Assembly: GCA_030544235.1 (NCBI GenBank)
Contig: CM060484.1
Span: forward strand, 18,684,531-18,748,530
Reading direction: 5' to 3'
Origin: Lepturacanthus savala
Taxonomy: Eukaryota; Chordata; Actinopteri; Scombriformes; Trichiuridae
Length of the DNA: 64,000 nt
Position numbers and translations under genes: made by a program. Position 1 is the first letter of the stretch; each line of letters starts with the position of its first letter. Below, piece after piece: positions 1 through 12,830 of the stretch. The notes below the pieces were generated by a model. That model ran no database searches, was not told the origin of the DNA, and worked only from the letters and a program-made list of their open reading frames with translations.

Positions 1-1114
1 TAATAGGTGGCGGCGATAGCCGCCACATAAAGATTTTATAATGAATAAAACTAATAGGTTCAATCACCAAACCTAATAATTAAATAGTGGCAGTGATAGC
101 TATAGCTGCCATCTATTGACCTGCATGACCCTTCATTTATTTAAGATATAAAATGCAGTGTTCCCAATGCATTTAAATAATAAACACAATAAGGAGTTTG
201 GATTTACTCATGTTTTTAAAGATATTGCTATTACTTTGAAATCAACTGCATGTCAATAAACAAATTGAAAATATATTTTTTTACATCAACTCACAATACT
301 ACACACAATACTGCATATGGAAATTCATTATTTGTTATGTCCTTGTATTCCTTAAATTTGAAATGGTCATATCTACTGTCACATATTACATATTACATTA
401 ATTCTAACATTATTAACCTTCTATTTTTAGAATGAATTTACTGTATTCAAAAATTATACATAATAAATTGTATTTTACAAACTGGTATTTTAATTAGAAA
501 TTAATAGAATATTTATATAAGAGAATTGTACCATATAGTAATAGTTACATAACAGTATACTAACACTAATAGTATTATAATACTCTATATTCTGCTACTA
601 CTATTCATAATATAATACATTGTAATTTTATTATATAAAATAATACAAAGTAACATTAATAATTATATAATTTAATATATGACATAAAATAATAGTATGA
701 CAGTATATTCATATATTATATTTGGTTGTTTAATATTTATTTATTTATTTAATATTTTATTTCATATATTAATAATTACTTACATTTTTAATCAAGTATC
801 TGTAATAAATGAATTCAGATATATTATCTATTAGTGGCAGTAGTGTGGATCTGTATGATTTATTTAAGGTTAAAACTAAAAAATCACAGTTTATTGGTCA
901 GGAGACTCAAGAAAATAATAAAAACATTAAAACAAAGACATATTATAGAATATATCAGGATCACATCAAGAAAAAAAGGAGTAAAAACTATAAATACACA
1001 TTTAAACTACTCAGGACTTTCAGGGGAAAATAAAGACTAATAAAATAATTATTTTTATTTTTTTTAATCTCTAAATCGTTGAATTATCGTCATTTATCGG
1101 TTTCAGAATCGACG

Positions 1115-1156
1115 GAATCTTCTAGAAGGACTGACGTCATCATCCAGTATAAATAG
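1115..1156 (+). promoter_or_regulatory. Promoter of U1: HSE, CRE, TATA
   Basis: Same cluster as in U4: HSE 1115-1127, CRE 1132-1139, TATA 1148-1155. It drives only a non-coding remnant. Confidence 0.7.
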
Positions 1157-2176
1157 GCAGCAGCCATTTTGTTCTCCCCCTTTGACTCTCAGCTCCGCTC
1201 AGTGAACAAAGGACTTCGCTGCTGCTCCGCTCTTTGTTGGATTATTCGACGTATTTCGACGGAAATCGCCTTTTCCTGGATTATTTCTTCGTTTTCTTGG
1301 ATCCCGGACGCCTGTGACGCCTTTGGACCGCCTTCAACAGGTAAGATAGACTTTTCTTGATAAATTACTGTTTTTTTTTGCCTCGTCATCCCGTTAGCAT
1401 TAGCCTGCTAGCTACTTCGCCTGAGTGCTTCTGACATAACTGCTGTTAGTTTTAGTATTTCAATGGTTTTATGTCCGTGTGGGAGTCTGTGTCCAAGACG
1501 AAAAGTTATATTTTTGTTAGTATTTGGATTTTTCGTCGTTTTTTACCGTGTGATGTTGTGTGATGTTAGCATAAATGCTGTTAGCCCTTTGTGTGTGTGT
1601 GTGTTCGCTCGCTCCTGTTACTTGACGACTTGGTGTGTGTTCATGTGAGGTTAATTGATATTTTTGACAGAATTCGTTATTTATTAGTTTTTTTTGTCGT
1701 GTAAAGTATTGTGGTAATTGTTAGCATTAGCGCCGTTAGGCCGCTAGCTTGTTAGCCCTTTGTTCGTACCGTTAGCATTAGCCTGCTAGCTACTTCGCCT
1801 GAGTGCTTCTGACATAACTGCTGTTAGTTTTAGTATTTAAATGGTTTTATGTCCGTGTGGGAGTCTGTGTCCGAGACGAAAAGTTATATTTTTGTCAGTA
1901 TTTGGATTTTTCGTCGTTTTTTACCGTGTGATGTTGTGTGATGTTAGCATAAATGCTGTTAGCCCTTTGTGTGTGTGTATGTGTCTGTGTGTGCGTGTTC
2001 ACCCGTAATATGACTTGGTATGTGTTCCTGTGTGAGGTAAATTTATATGTTTGACAGAATTCGTTATTAGTTTTTTTATCGTGTAAAGTATTGTGGTAAT
2101 TGTTTGCATTAGCGCCGTTAGGCGCTAGCTTGTTAGCCCTTTGTTTGATACTAACTACTGTTACTGTATTAGGAGG

Positions 2177-2217
<41 letters not shown>

Positions 2218-2527
2218 CTGCTTCGCTCGGTGACTCGATGTGTGTTCATGTGAGAGGTAAATTTATATTTTTTTTTCCTTTTTTCGTGTAAAGTATTGTG
2301 GTTATTGTTAGCATTAGCGCCGTTAGACCGCTAGCTTGTTAGCCCTTTGTGTGAGACACAACTACTGTTACTGTATTAGGAGGCTGTGTGCGTGTGCGCG
2401 AGTGTGAGAAAATCTGCTTTTGATCAATGAGCGTTTTTTAAGAACTAGTGTGATCTTAATGTAGTTAAAAGGTTTTCAGTTAAAGTGCATCATTATTTTA
2501 ATGTCAGAATATTACTGTGAAGTTGGG

Positions 2528-2575
2528 GTGTGTGTAATTGAACATATTAATGTGATTTTGATCCATTTAACTGGT

Positions 2576-2610
<35 letters not shown>

Positions 2611-2647
2611 TTGGACATAGTCATGTGATTTTTATGCATTTAACTGG

Positions 2648-2679
<32 letters not shown>

Positions 2680-2942
2680 TTGGACATAGTCGTGTGATTT
2701 TGATGCATTTAACTGGTTTTGTGTGTGTGTGTGTGTGATTGGACATAGTCATGTGATTTTGATGCATTTAACTGGTTGTGTGTGTGTGTGATTGAACATA
2801 GTCATGTGATTTTGATCCATTTAACTGGTTGTGTGTGTGTGTGTGTGTGTGATTGAACATAGTCATGTGATTTTGATGCATTTAACTGGTTGTGTGTGTG
2901 TGTGATTGAACATAGTCATGTGATTTTGATCCATTTAACTGG

Positions 2943-2982
<40 letters not shown>

Positions 2983-3509
2983 TTGAACATAGTCATGTGA
3001 TTTTGATGCATTTAACTGGTTGTGTGTGTGTGTGTGTGTGTGTGTGATTGAACATAGTCATGTGATTTTGATGCATTTAACTGGTTGTGTGTGTGTGGTT
3101 GAACAGTCATGTGATTTTGATGCATTTACCTGGTTGTGTGTGTGTGTGTGTGTGTGTGTGATTGAACATAGTCATGTGATTTTGATGCATTTAACTGGTT
3201 GTGTGTGTGTGTGTGTGTGTGTGTGATTGAACATAGTCATGTGATTTTGATGCATTTAACTGGTTGTGTGTGTGTGTGTGTGTGTGTGGTTGAACAGTCA
3301 TGTGATTTTGATGCATTTACCTGGTTGTGTGTGTGTGTGTGTGTGTGTGTGATTGAACATAGTCATGTGATTTTGATGCATTTAACTGGTTGTGTGTGTG
3401 TGTGTGATTGGACATATTAATGTGATTTTGATGCATTTAACTGGTTGTGTGTGTGTGTGTGTGTGTGTGTGATTGAACATAGTCATGTGATTTTGATGCA
3501 TTTAACTGG

Positions 3510-3543
<34 letters not shown>

Positions 3544-3997
3544 TTGGACATATTCATGTGATTTTGATGCATTTAACTGGTTGTGTGTGTGTGTGTGTGT
3601 GATTGAACATAGTCATGTGATTTTGATGCATTTAACTGGTTGTGTGTGTGATTGAACATAGTCATGTGATTTTGATGCATTTAACTGGTTGTGTGTGTGT
3701 GTGTGTGGTTGAACAGTCATGTGATTTTGATGCATTTACCTGGTTGTGTGTGTGTGTGTGTGTGTGTGATTGAACATAGTCATGTGATTTTGATGCATTT
3801 AACTGGTTGTGTGTGTGTGTGTGTGTGGTTGAACAGTCATGTGATTTTGATGCATTTACCTGGTTGTGTGTGTGTGTGTGTGTGTGATTGAACATAGTCA
3901 TGTGATTTTGATGCATTTAACTGGTTGTGTGTGTGTGTGTGTGTGTGTGTGATTGAACATAGTCATGTGATTTTGATCCATTTAACTGGTTGTGTGT
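2528..3997 (+). repeat. GT minisatellite of U1
   Basis: Same core and (GT)n structure as in U4, but only the GATGC-type block and the first GATCC-type unit are present before the deletion junction at 3997/3998. Confidence 0.85.
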
Positions 3998-5317
3998 AAG
4001 TAAGACTTATTCGTCATTTTATAATCTGCTTGGTTGTTGTGTTTTTCCAGTTAATGCATCTACACTGTAATATCACTAAAGAATGTTAATGGTCATTGAT
4101 AGTAACTGGTCATTGATAGTAACTGGTCGCCTCACTTTACCACCTTCTACAGCGGCTCCACTGACAGCATCCTGACCTACAACATCACTTCCTGGTTCAG
4201 CAGCTGCAGTTTCCATGGACAACAAAGAGAGCCAATCAGGACCGATGAAGACCGCCTACAGAACCGTTGCTGCTCCTGTCTCATCCTGATGGCGCTCTAC
4301 CAACAGCAATGCATTCACACAGCTACCTCCACCATCAAAGACCCACTCCACCCTTCACTATGATCAACATGTTTTACAAGCTGTAGGGCTTCAAGTGGAC
4401 TGAATCCCCCCACACACACACTCACTGACACCCTGAACCCCCCAAACACACACCACCCCCCCCAGCTAGACAACAACCAAGGACAAGGTTTGAACTGATT
4501 TAAGGACATGTCTGAATTACTTTAAACAGCACTGGATTGGAGACATTGAAGCACCTTTTACTGAACCTCTGAAATTATTTGGTTATTAATGCTGTGAAAT
4601 ACTGTTTTAAATATGTGATTGAAAATATATTTTTATATAGATAGAAATTGTTAGTAGTCATTTAATCACCATTTTCTTTTAATGTAATGTCAATGATGAG
4701 AAGCAATTTAATTTCAGACTGAATGTAAATGTGGAGTGAAATGACAATAAAGTTAACTTTGAATGTTAAATCTAATGTCTGAGGATTTTAATAACATACA
4801 TAGATGTACTGTGAAGTTTTTAGGGTAAGTATGTTATACATGGATATTAATACATTATATATAGATATTTTTATATAATTGACATAAATACATGAATAAA
4901 TTAATTTAAATGAAATAATGTATTAATGAGGTATAGAGCTACATATCAAAGACATCACATCTCATAAGAAAACCCTCCTCAATGCTGATGTTAGAAAATA
5001 TCTTTACTTGGAGGATAAAATTCAGTTTTTGACTTAGAAGCAGTGGGTCTCTGTCAGTGATGTCATCATCACCATGGAAACACCACAGCTTGGTGGCTAA
5101 GGTGATTTCTCTGAAAGGGCTGAAAGCTGATTGGTCAATAGTTTTTCATCAATAACTTTGGATCTGAAGTCCCCACAACCATCAAACTTTGTAGTATCAA
5201 TAAAGAGGACCCCCCCATCCCATCCATGGCATCACCTTTACATTAAACTGCAGCAAGGACCCCCGACACCCCCAGAGCCCAGCCCCAACTCTCACAATTT
5301 CCGCGGGAATTGTCTAG

Positions 5318-5432
5318 TTAGTTGGGGCTGGCGTAGCACAGTCCAACTCACCCCCAGAGCATTGAACAATGCACTGGGGGTGAGTTGGACTGGCGAAGCC
5401 AGTCCAACTCTTGTAATCCTACACCTATATTA
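5318..5432 (+). repeat. 115-bp 5' terminal module of U2: 12-bp inverted repeat plus nested hairpins
   Basis: The block begins TTAGTTGGGGCTGG. Its AGTTGGGGCTGG is the exact reverse complement of CCAGCCCCAACT at 5280-5291, which lies just inside the 3' palindrome. This is the asymmetrical terminal inverted repeat layout described for Helentron-type Helitrons. Inside are two overlapping perfect stems: an 18-bp stem (AGTCCAACTCACCCCCAG with its complement) around a 16-nt loop that is itself nearly palindromic, and a 13-bp stem (GAGTTGGACTGGC) with loop GAA. The two stems share bases, so they are mutually exclusive. Copies occur at 12716-12830, 43973-44087 and 50407-50521. U4, S1-S3 and M1-M2 lack it. 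Confidence 0.8.
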
Positions 5433-6270
5433 TTTATATATTTATATCTTCTTCCGTAAAAAGTTTGGCTCGCTTCTCCTCCTAGGTTTTTGAGAAAACC
5501 CCCACAATAGTTATATCAAAACGACCGGCTCGGCCGGGAATGGTGTGGAATGACTTTTCTCAGAGATTCCCGTTACTATGGCGACGTAGTCGGAGTTTTC
5601 GTTCGGAATTTCGGCCCCATTCATTCCGGATGGGAGGCTAGAGTGGGTGATGTCATCGTTAGAGTGTAGAGGGAGAAAAAATGACCCTGAAAAAAACATT
5701 TATAAATTGCCGGTGTAGCCACAATTTTAACCGCACATCAATAATTTTTACGTCAAAACGTAGGCCCGACCGTCCTGATCGCTCCAATATCACTATCCAA
5801 GCTGAAAGTTCAGCGGTTTTCTCGCTATGAGCCTCCAAGCGCAGCTTGGTCCCCCTTTTGCTCCCATTCAGTCCCATATTAAATTTGAATTTGAAAAACC
5901 TGGATTTTCCAAATCTTCCTACTTTTCAAACTGCTCCCGTGGGCACAGTTTTCAAGTTACAGAAATAAGAATTATATCACTATGACCGGGCGAGGGTTTG
6001 CTCTCAGAAAATATGATCATTTTTTCTCCATCTTTTACGGTTTTCGAATTATAAGCATTTGTTCGGCGTGTGGTCCGACCAGTGATAGCCTTTCTGCCTC
6101 CCCAGATTTTGTCGGTTAGTCATGAATTCAAATGCAGCAGAGCAGTTAGTCACCATGGTAACGGCCCAGCTGCTGCAGAGGGCTGATCAGACACTGAGCT
6201 GATAGCTGATTGGCTGAATGGTTTTCATCAATAACTTTGGATCTAAAGGTTCCACAGTCACCAAACCTTA

Positions 6271-6474
6271 TAGGTGGCGGCGATAGCCGCCACATAAAGG
6301 TTTTATAATGAATAAATCTAATAGGTGGCGGCGATAGCCGCCACATACTGGTTTTATAATGAATAAATCTAATAGGTGGCGGCGATAGCCGCCACATACT
6401 GGTTTTATAATGAATAAATCTAATAGGTGGCGGCGATAGCCGCCACATAAAGATTTTATAATGAATAAAACTAA
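6271..6474 (+). repeat. Four 51-bp hairpin repeats (U2)
   Basis: Same array as in U4, with GTGGCGGC-GATA-GCCGCCAC hairpins at a 51-bp period. Confidence 0.85.
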
Positions 6475-7534
6475 TAGGTTCAATCACCAAACCTAATAAT
6501 TAAATAGTGGCAGTGATAGCTATAGCTGCCATCTATTGACCTGCATGACCCTTCATTTATTTAAGATATAAAATGCAGTGTTCCCAATGCATTTAAATAA
6601 TAAACACAATAAGGAGTTTGGATTTACTCATGTTTTTAAAGATATTGCTATTACTTTGAAATCAACTGCATGTCAATAAACAAATTGAAAATATATTTTT
6701 TTACATCAACTCACAATACTACACACAATACTGCATATGGAAATTCATTATTTGTTATGTCCTTGTATTCCTTAAATTTGAAATGGTCATATCTACTGTC
6801 ACATATTACATATTACATTAATTCTAACATTATTAACCTTCTATTTTTAGAATGAATTTACTGTATTCAAAAATTATACATAATAAATTGTATTTTACAA
6901 ACTGGTATTTTAATTAGAAATTAATAGAATATTTATATAAGAGAATTGTACCATATAGTAATAGTTACATAACAGTATACTAACACTAATAGTATTATAA
7001 TACTCTATATTCTGCTACTACTATTCATAATATAATACATTGTAATTTTATTATATAAAATAATACAAAGTAACATTAATAATTATATAATTTAATATAT
7101 GACATAAAATAATAGTATGACAGTATATTCATATATTATATTTGGTTGTTTAATATTTATTTATTTATTTAATATTTTATTTCATATATTAATAATTACT
7201 TACATTTTTAATCAAGTATCTGTAATAAATGAATTCAGATATATTATCTATTAGTGGCAGTAGTGTGGATCTGTATGATTTATTTAAGGTTAAAACTAAA
7301 AAATCACAGTTTATTGGTCAGGAGACTCAAGAAAATAATAAAAACATTAAAACAAAGACATATTATAGAATATATCAGGATCACATCAAGAAAAAAAGGA
7401 GTAAAAACTATAAATACACATTTAAACTACTCAGGACTTTCAGGGGAAAATAAAGACTAATAAAATAATTATTTTTATTTTTTTTAATCTCTAAATCGTT
7501 GAATTATCGTCATTTATCGGTTTCAGAATCGACG

Positions 7535-7576
7535 GAATCTTCTAGAAGGACTGACGTCATCATCCAGTATAAATAG
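7535..7576 (+). promoter_or_regulatory. Promoter of U2: HSE, CRE, TATA
   Basis: HSE 7535-7547, CRE 7552-7559 and TATA from 7568, identical to U4. Confidence 0.7.
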
Positions 7577-8596
7577 GCAGCAGCCATTTTGTTCTCCCCC
7601 TTTGACTCTCAGCTCCGCTCAGTGAACAAAGGACTTCGCTGCTGCTCCGCTCTTTGTTGGATTATTCGACGTATTTCGACGGAAATCGCCTTTTCCTGGA
7701 TTATTTCTTCGTTTTCTTGGATCCCGGACGCCTGTGACGCCTTTGGACCGCCTTCAACAGGTAAGATAGACTTTTCTTGATAAATTACTGTTTTTTTTTG
7801 CCTCGTCATCCCGTTAGCATTAGCCTGCTAGCTACTTCGCCTGAGTGCTTCTGACATAACTGCTGTTAGTTTTAGTATTTCAATGGTTTTATGTCCGTGT
7901 GGGAGTCTGTGTCCAAGACGAAAAGTTATATTTTTGTTAGTATTTGGATTTTTCGTCGTTTTTTACCGTGTGATGTTGTGTGATGTTAGCATAAATGCTG
8001 TTAGCCCTTTGTGTGTGTGTGTGTTCGCTCGCTCCTGTTACTTGACGACTTGGTGTGTGTTCATGTGAGGTTAATTGATATTTTTGACAGAATTCGTTAT
8101 TTATTAGTTTTTTTTGTCGTGTAAAGTATTGTGGTAATTGTTAGCATTAGCGCCGTTAGGCCGCTAGCTTGTTAGCCCTTTGTTCGTACCGTTAGCATTA
8201 GCCTGCTAGCTACTTCGCCTGAGTGCTTCTGACATAACTGCTGTTAGTTTTAGTATTTAAATGGTTTTATGTCCGTGTGGGAGTCTGTGTCCGAGACGAA
8301 AAGTTATATTTTTGTCAGTATTTGGATTTTTCGTCGTTTTTTACCGTGTGATGTTGTGTGATGTTAGCATAAATGCTGTTAGCCCTTTGTGTGTGTGTAT
8401 GTGTCTGTGTGTGCGTGTTCACCCGTAATATGACTTGGTATGTGTTCCTGTGTGAGGTAAATTTATATGTTTGACAGAATTCGTTATTAGTTTTTTTATC
8501 GTGTAAAGTATTGTGGTAATTGTTTGCATTAGCGCCGTTAGGCGCTAGCTTGTTAGCCCTTTGTTTGATACTAACTACTGTTACTGTATTAGGAGG

Positions 8597-8637
<41 letters not shown>

Positions 8638-8947
8638 CTGCTTCGCTCGGTGACTCGATGTGTGTTCATGTGAGAGGTAAATTTATATTTTTTTTTCCTT
8701 TTTTCGTGTAAAGTATTGTGGTTATTGTTAGCATTAGCGCCGTTAGACCGCTAGCTTGTTAGCCCTTTGTGTGAGACACAACTACTGTTACTGTATTAGG
8801 AGGCTGTGTGCGTGTGCGCGAGTGTGAGAAAATCTGCTTTTGATCAATGAGCGTTTTTTAAGAACTAGTGTGATCTTAATGTAGTTAAAAGGTTTTCAGT
8901 TAAAGTGCATCATTATTTTAATGTCAGAATATTACTGTGAAGTTGGG

Positions 8948-8995
8948 GTGTGTGTAATTGAACATATTAATGTGATTTTGATCCATTTAACTGGT

Positions 8996-9030
<35 letters not shown>

Positions 9031-9067
9031 TTGGACATAGTCATGTGATTTTTATGCATTTAACTGG

Positions 9068-9099
<32 letters not shown>

Positions 9100-9362
9100 T
9101 TGGACATAGTCGTGTGATTTTGATGCATTTAACTGGTTTTGTGTGTGTGTGTGTGTGATTGGACATAGTCATGTGATTTTGATGCATTTAACTGGTTGTG
9201 TGTGTGTGTGATTGAACATAGTCATGTGATTTTGATCCATTTAACTGGTTGTGTGTGTGTGTGTGTGTGTGATTGAACATAGTCATGTGATTTTGATGCA
9301 TTTAACTGGTTGTGTGTGTGTGTGATTGAACATAGTCATGTGATTTTGATCCATTTAACTGG

Positions 9363-9410
<48 letters not shown>

Positions 9411-9561
9411 TTGAACATAGTCATGTGATTTTGATGCATTTAACTGGTTGTGTGTGTGTGTGTGTGTGTGTGTGATTGAACATAGTCATGTGATTTTGAT
9501 GCATTTAACTGGTTGTGTGTGTGTGGTTGAACAGTCATGTGATTTTGATGCATTTACCTGG

Positions 9562-9593
<32 letters not shown>

Positions 9594-9941
9594 TTGAACA
9601 TAGTCATGTGATTTTGATGCATTTAACTGGTTGTGTGTGTGTGTGTGTGTGTGTGTGATTGAACATAGTCATGTGATTTTGATGCATTTAACTGGTTGTG
9701 TGTGTGTGTGTGTGTGTGTGGTTGAACAGTCATGTGATTTTGATGCATTTACCTGGTTGTGTGTGTGTGTGTGTGTGTGTGTGATTGAACATAGTCATGT
9801 GATTTTGATGCATTTAACTGGTTGTGTGTGTGTGTGTGATTGGACATATTAATGTGATTTTGATGCATTTAACTGGTTGTGTGTGTGTGTGTGTGTGTGT
9901 GTGATTGAACATAGTCATGTGATTTTGATGCATTTAACTGG

Positions 9942-9975
<34 letters not shown>

Positions 9976-10431
9976 TTGGACATATTCATGTGATTTTGAT
10001 GCATTTAACTGGTTGTGTGTGTGTGTGTGTGTGTGATTGAACATAGTCATGTGATTTTGATGCATTTAACTGGTTGTGTGTGTGATTGAACATAGTCATG
10101 TGATTTTGATGCATTTAACTGGTTGTGTGTGTGTGTGTGTGGTTGAACAGTCATGTGATTTTGATGCATTTACCTGGTTGTGTGTGTGTGTGTGTGTGTG
10201 TGATTGAACATAGTCATGTGATTTTGATGCATTTAACTGGTTGTGTGTGTGTGTGTGTGTGGTTGAACAGTCATGTGATTTTGATGCATTTACCTGGTTG
10301 TGTGTGTGTGTGTGTGTGTGATTGAACATAGTCATGTGATTTTGATGCATTTAACTGGTTGTGTGTGTGTGTGTGTGTGTGTGTGATTGAACATAGTCAT
10401 GTGATTTTGATCCATTTAACTGGTTGTGTGT
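8948..10431 (+). repeat. GT minisatellite of U2
   Basis: As U1, about 14 bp longer through GT-tract length changes; junction at 10431/10432. Confidence 0.85.
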
Positions 10432-11751
10432 AAGTAAGACTTATTCGTCATTTTATAATCTGCTTGGTTGTTGTGTTTTTCCAGTTAATGCATCTACACT
10501 GTAATATCACTAAAGAATGTTAATGGTCATTGATAGTAACTGGTCATTGATAGTAACTGGTCGCCTCACTTTACCACCTTCTACAGCGGCTCCACTGACA
10601 GCATCCTGACCTACAACATCACTTCCTGGTTCAGCAGCTGCAGTTTCCATGGACAACAAAGAGAGCCAATCAGGACCGATGAAGACCGCCTACAGAACCG
10701 TTGCTGCTCCTGTCTCATCCTGATGGCGCTCTACCAACAGCAATGCATTCACACAGCTACCTCCACCATCAAAGACCCACTCCACCCTTCACTATGATCA
10801 ACATGTTTTACAAGCTGTAGGGCTTCAAGTGGACTGAATCCCCCCACACACACACTCACTGACACCCTGAACCCCCCAAACACACACCACCCCCCCCAGC
10901 TAGACAACAACCAAGGACAAGGTTTGAACTGATTTAAGGACATGTCTGAATTACTTTAAACAGCACTGGATTGGAGACATTGAAGCACCTTTTACTGAAC
11001 CTCTGAAATTATTTGGTTATTAATGCTGTGAAATACTGTTTTAAATATGTGATTGAAAATATATTTTTATATAGATAGAAATTGTTAGTAGTCATTTAAT
11101 CACCATTTTCTTTTAATGTAATGTCAATGATGAGAAGCAATTTAATTTCAGACTGAATGTAAATGTGGAGTGAAATGACAATAAAGTTAACTTTGAATGT
11201 TAAATCTAATGTCTGAGGATTTTAATAACATACATAGATGTACTGTGAAGTTTTTAGGGTAAGTATGTTATACATGGATATTAATACATTATATATAGAT
11301 ATTTTTATATAATTGACATAAATACATGAATAAATTAATTTAAATGAAATAATGTATTAATGAGGTATAGAGCTACATATCAAAGACATCACATCTCATA
11401 AGAAAACCCTCCTCAATGCTGATGTTAGAAAATATCTTTACTTGGAGGATAAAATTCAGTTTTTGACTTAGAAGCAGTGGGTCTCTGTCAGTGATGTCAT
11501 CATCACCATGGAAACACCACAGCTTGGTGGCTAAGGTGATTTCTCTGAAAGGGCTGAAAGCTGATTGGTCAATAGTTTTTCATCAATAACTTTGGATCTG
11601 AAGTCCCCACAACCATCAAACTTTGTAGTATCAATAAAGAGGACCCCCCCATCCCATCCATGGCATCACCTTTACATTAAACTGCAGCAAGGACCCCCGA
11701 CACCCCCAGAGCCCAGCCCCAACTCTCACAATTTCCGCGGGAATTGTCTAG

Positions 11752-12715
11752 TGTTAACTATACAATCTTGCTCTCCAGAACTTTGGCTCGCTTCTCCTCC
11801 TAGGGTTTTGAGAAAACCCAGACAATATATATATCAAATCGACCGGCTCGGCCGGGAATGGTGTGGAATGACTTTTCTCAGAGATTCCCGTTACTATGGC
11901 GACGTAGTGCCCGTTTTTATGTTCCCATTCACTTTGAATGGGAGAGCCCCTGGAGGCCAGAGGGGATGATGTCATCGTTAGAGTGCAGCCACCCTGAGAA
12001 CCTCTGAAAAAAATGTCTTTGACTCACTGGTACGGCCACAATTTTAACAGCACATCCATGGTTCTTATATCAAAACGTAGCCACGACCGTCCTGATCACT
12101 CCAATATAACTATCAAAGCTGAGAGTTATACGGTTTCAGTGCTATAACCCTCAAAGTGCAGCTTGGTCCCTGTCTTCTCTCATTCACTCCCATATTAAAT
12201 TTGAATTTGAAAAATCCTCAGCTCTCCACATCTTCCTACTTTTAAATCTGATGCTGTACTCACATTTTTCCACTTACAGAAATAAAAATTATATCAGTAC
12301 GACCGGGCGAAGGTCTGCTCTCAGAAAATATTATACTTTACTCAGACAACTTTATAGTTTTTGAATTAGAAGCAGGTGTTTGACAGATGCACCTGGCTGA
12401 CTGACCACTATTTGTGATTGAGTCAACAGTTAGAGCAGCAGTGGGTCTGTGTCAGTGACGTCATCATCACCATGGAAACACCACAGCTTGGGGGCTGCCA
12501 TGTTTTCTCTGTCAGGGCTGGAAGCTGATTGGTCAATAGATTTTCATCAATAACTTTGGATCTAAAGTCCCCACACCCACCAAACTTGGTCAGAATGACA
12601 AAGAGGACCCCCCCATCCCATCCATGGCATCACCTTTACATTAAACTGCAGCAAGGACCCCCGACACCCCCAGAGCCCAGCCCCAACTCTCACAATTTCC
12701 GCGGGAATTGTCTAG
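11752..12715 (+). mobile_element. S1: short non-autonomous Helentron, about 964 bp
   Basis: This short non-coding element lies between the CTAG of U2 and the 5' module of U3. It starts TGTTAACTATACAATCTTGC and ends with the family palindrome plus CTAG (12712-12715). Its first half is a diverged version of the 5' region of the large units, sharing the TTTGGCTCGCTTCTCCTCC block and the gaccggctcggccggg motif. Its last 200 bp match the 3' end of the large units. It has no promoter, no 51-bp repeat, no minisatellite and no coding region. S2 (19152-20115) looks identical and S3 (43008-43972) differs by scattered substitutions. Confidence 0.75.
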
Positions 12716-12830
12716 TTAGTTGGGGCTGGCGTAGCACAGTCCAACTCACCCCCAGAGCATTGAACAATGCACTGGGGGTGAGTTGGACTGGCGAAGCCAG
12801 TCCAACTCTTGTAATCCTACACCTATATTA
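12716..12830 (+). repeat. 5' terminal cruciform module of U3
   Basis: Identical by eye to the block at 5318-5432, with the 12-bp inverted repeat partner of the 3' subterminus of the preceding element followed by the 18-bp and 13-bp stems. It is followed by TTTATATATTTATA, which is also what follows CTAG in U4 where this block is absent. Confidence 0.8.

Larger units (their letters stand above)
1..5317 (+). mobile_element. U1: non-autonomous Helentron deletion derivative, 5' end outside window
   Basis: This is the first visible unit of the tandem array. It is truncated by the window start; by comparison with U2 about 1.1 kb is missing on the left. Its parts are the last 51-bp hairpin repeat (1-53), an AT-rich block (180-800), a heat-shock element (1115-1127), a CRE (1132-1139), TATA (1148-1155), a non-coding exon 1 ending at the donor 1340/1341, intron with GT minisatellite (about 2528-3997), the deletion junction at 3997/3998, a LINE RT fossil (4142-4363), a poly(A) signal (4746-4751) and the 3' palindrome plus CTAG (5294-5317). 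Relative to U4 it has lost all coding exons. It has no protein-coding capacity that I would defend, but keeps promoter, first exon and 3' end, so it could be transcribed and mobilised in trans (inference). Confidence 0.85.
5318..11751 (+). mobile_element. U2: complete 6434-bp non-autonomous Helentron
   Basis: The unit runs from just after the CTAG of U1 to its own CTAG (11748-11751). It begins with the 5' inverted-repeat/cruciform module (5318-5432), then a 5' region shared with M1/M2, a 51-bp hairpin repeat array (6271-6474), an AT-rich block, HSE (7535), CRE (7552), TATA (7568), exon 1 with donor after 7760, intron minisatellite (about 8948-10431), deletion junction 10431/10432, LINE RT fossil (10576-10797) and AATAAA (11180). 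By eye it is near-identical to U1, U3, U5 and U6; the visible differences are mainly GT-tract lengths. The 5' boundary is the best reading from the inverted-repeat structure; a classical A|TC start at 5446/5447 is the alternative. Confidence 0.85.

Noticed and set aside
3020..3916. Open frames of Cys-Val or His-Thr repeats in the minisatellite of every unit
   Set aside because: They are translations of (GT)n and (CA)n tracts on both strands and change with tract length.
5447..5460. Classical Helitron 5' end A|TC at TCTTCTTCCG as the sole boundary
   Set aside because: It fits several joints, but the 12-bp inverted repeat and hairpins upstream fit Helentron termini better in four of the five units whose 5' side is visible. 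Kept only as an alternative.
5131..5493. 120- to 134-codon frames running across unit junctions
   Set aside because: They read through the 3' palindrome into the next element, and their ends differ with the neighbour; no coding character.
6146..6490. 114-aa minus-strand frame with repeated FIHYKTSMWRLSPPPIR
   Set aside because: It is the translation of the 51-bp hairpin repeat and has no independent coding evidence.
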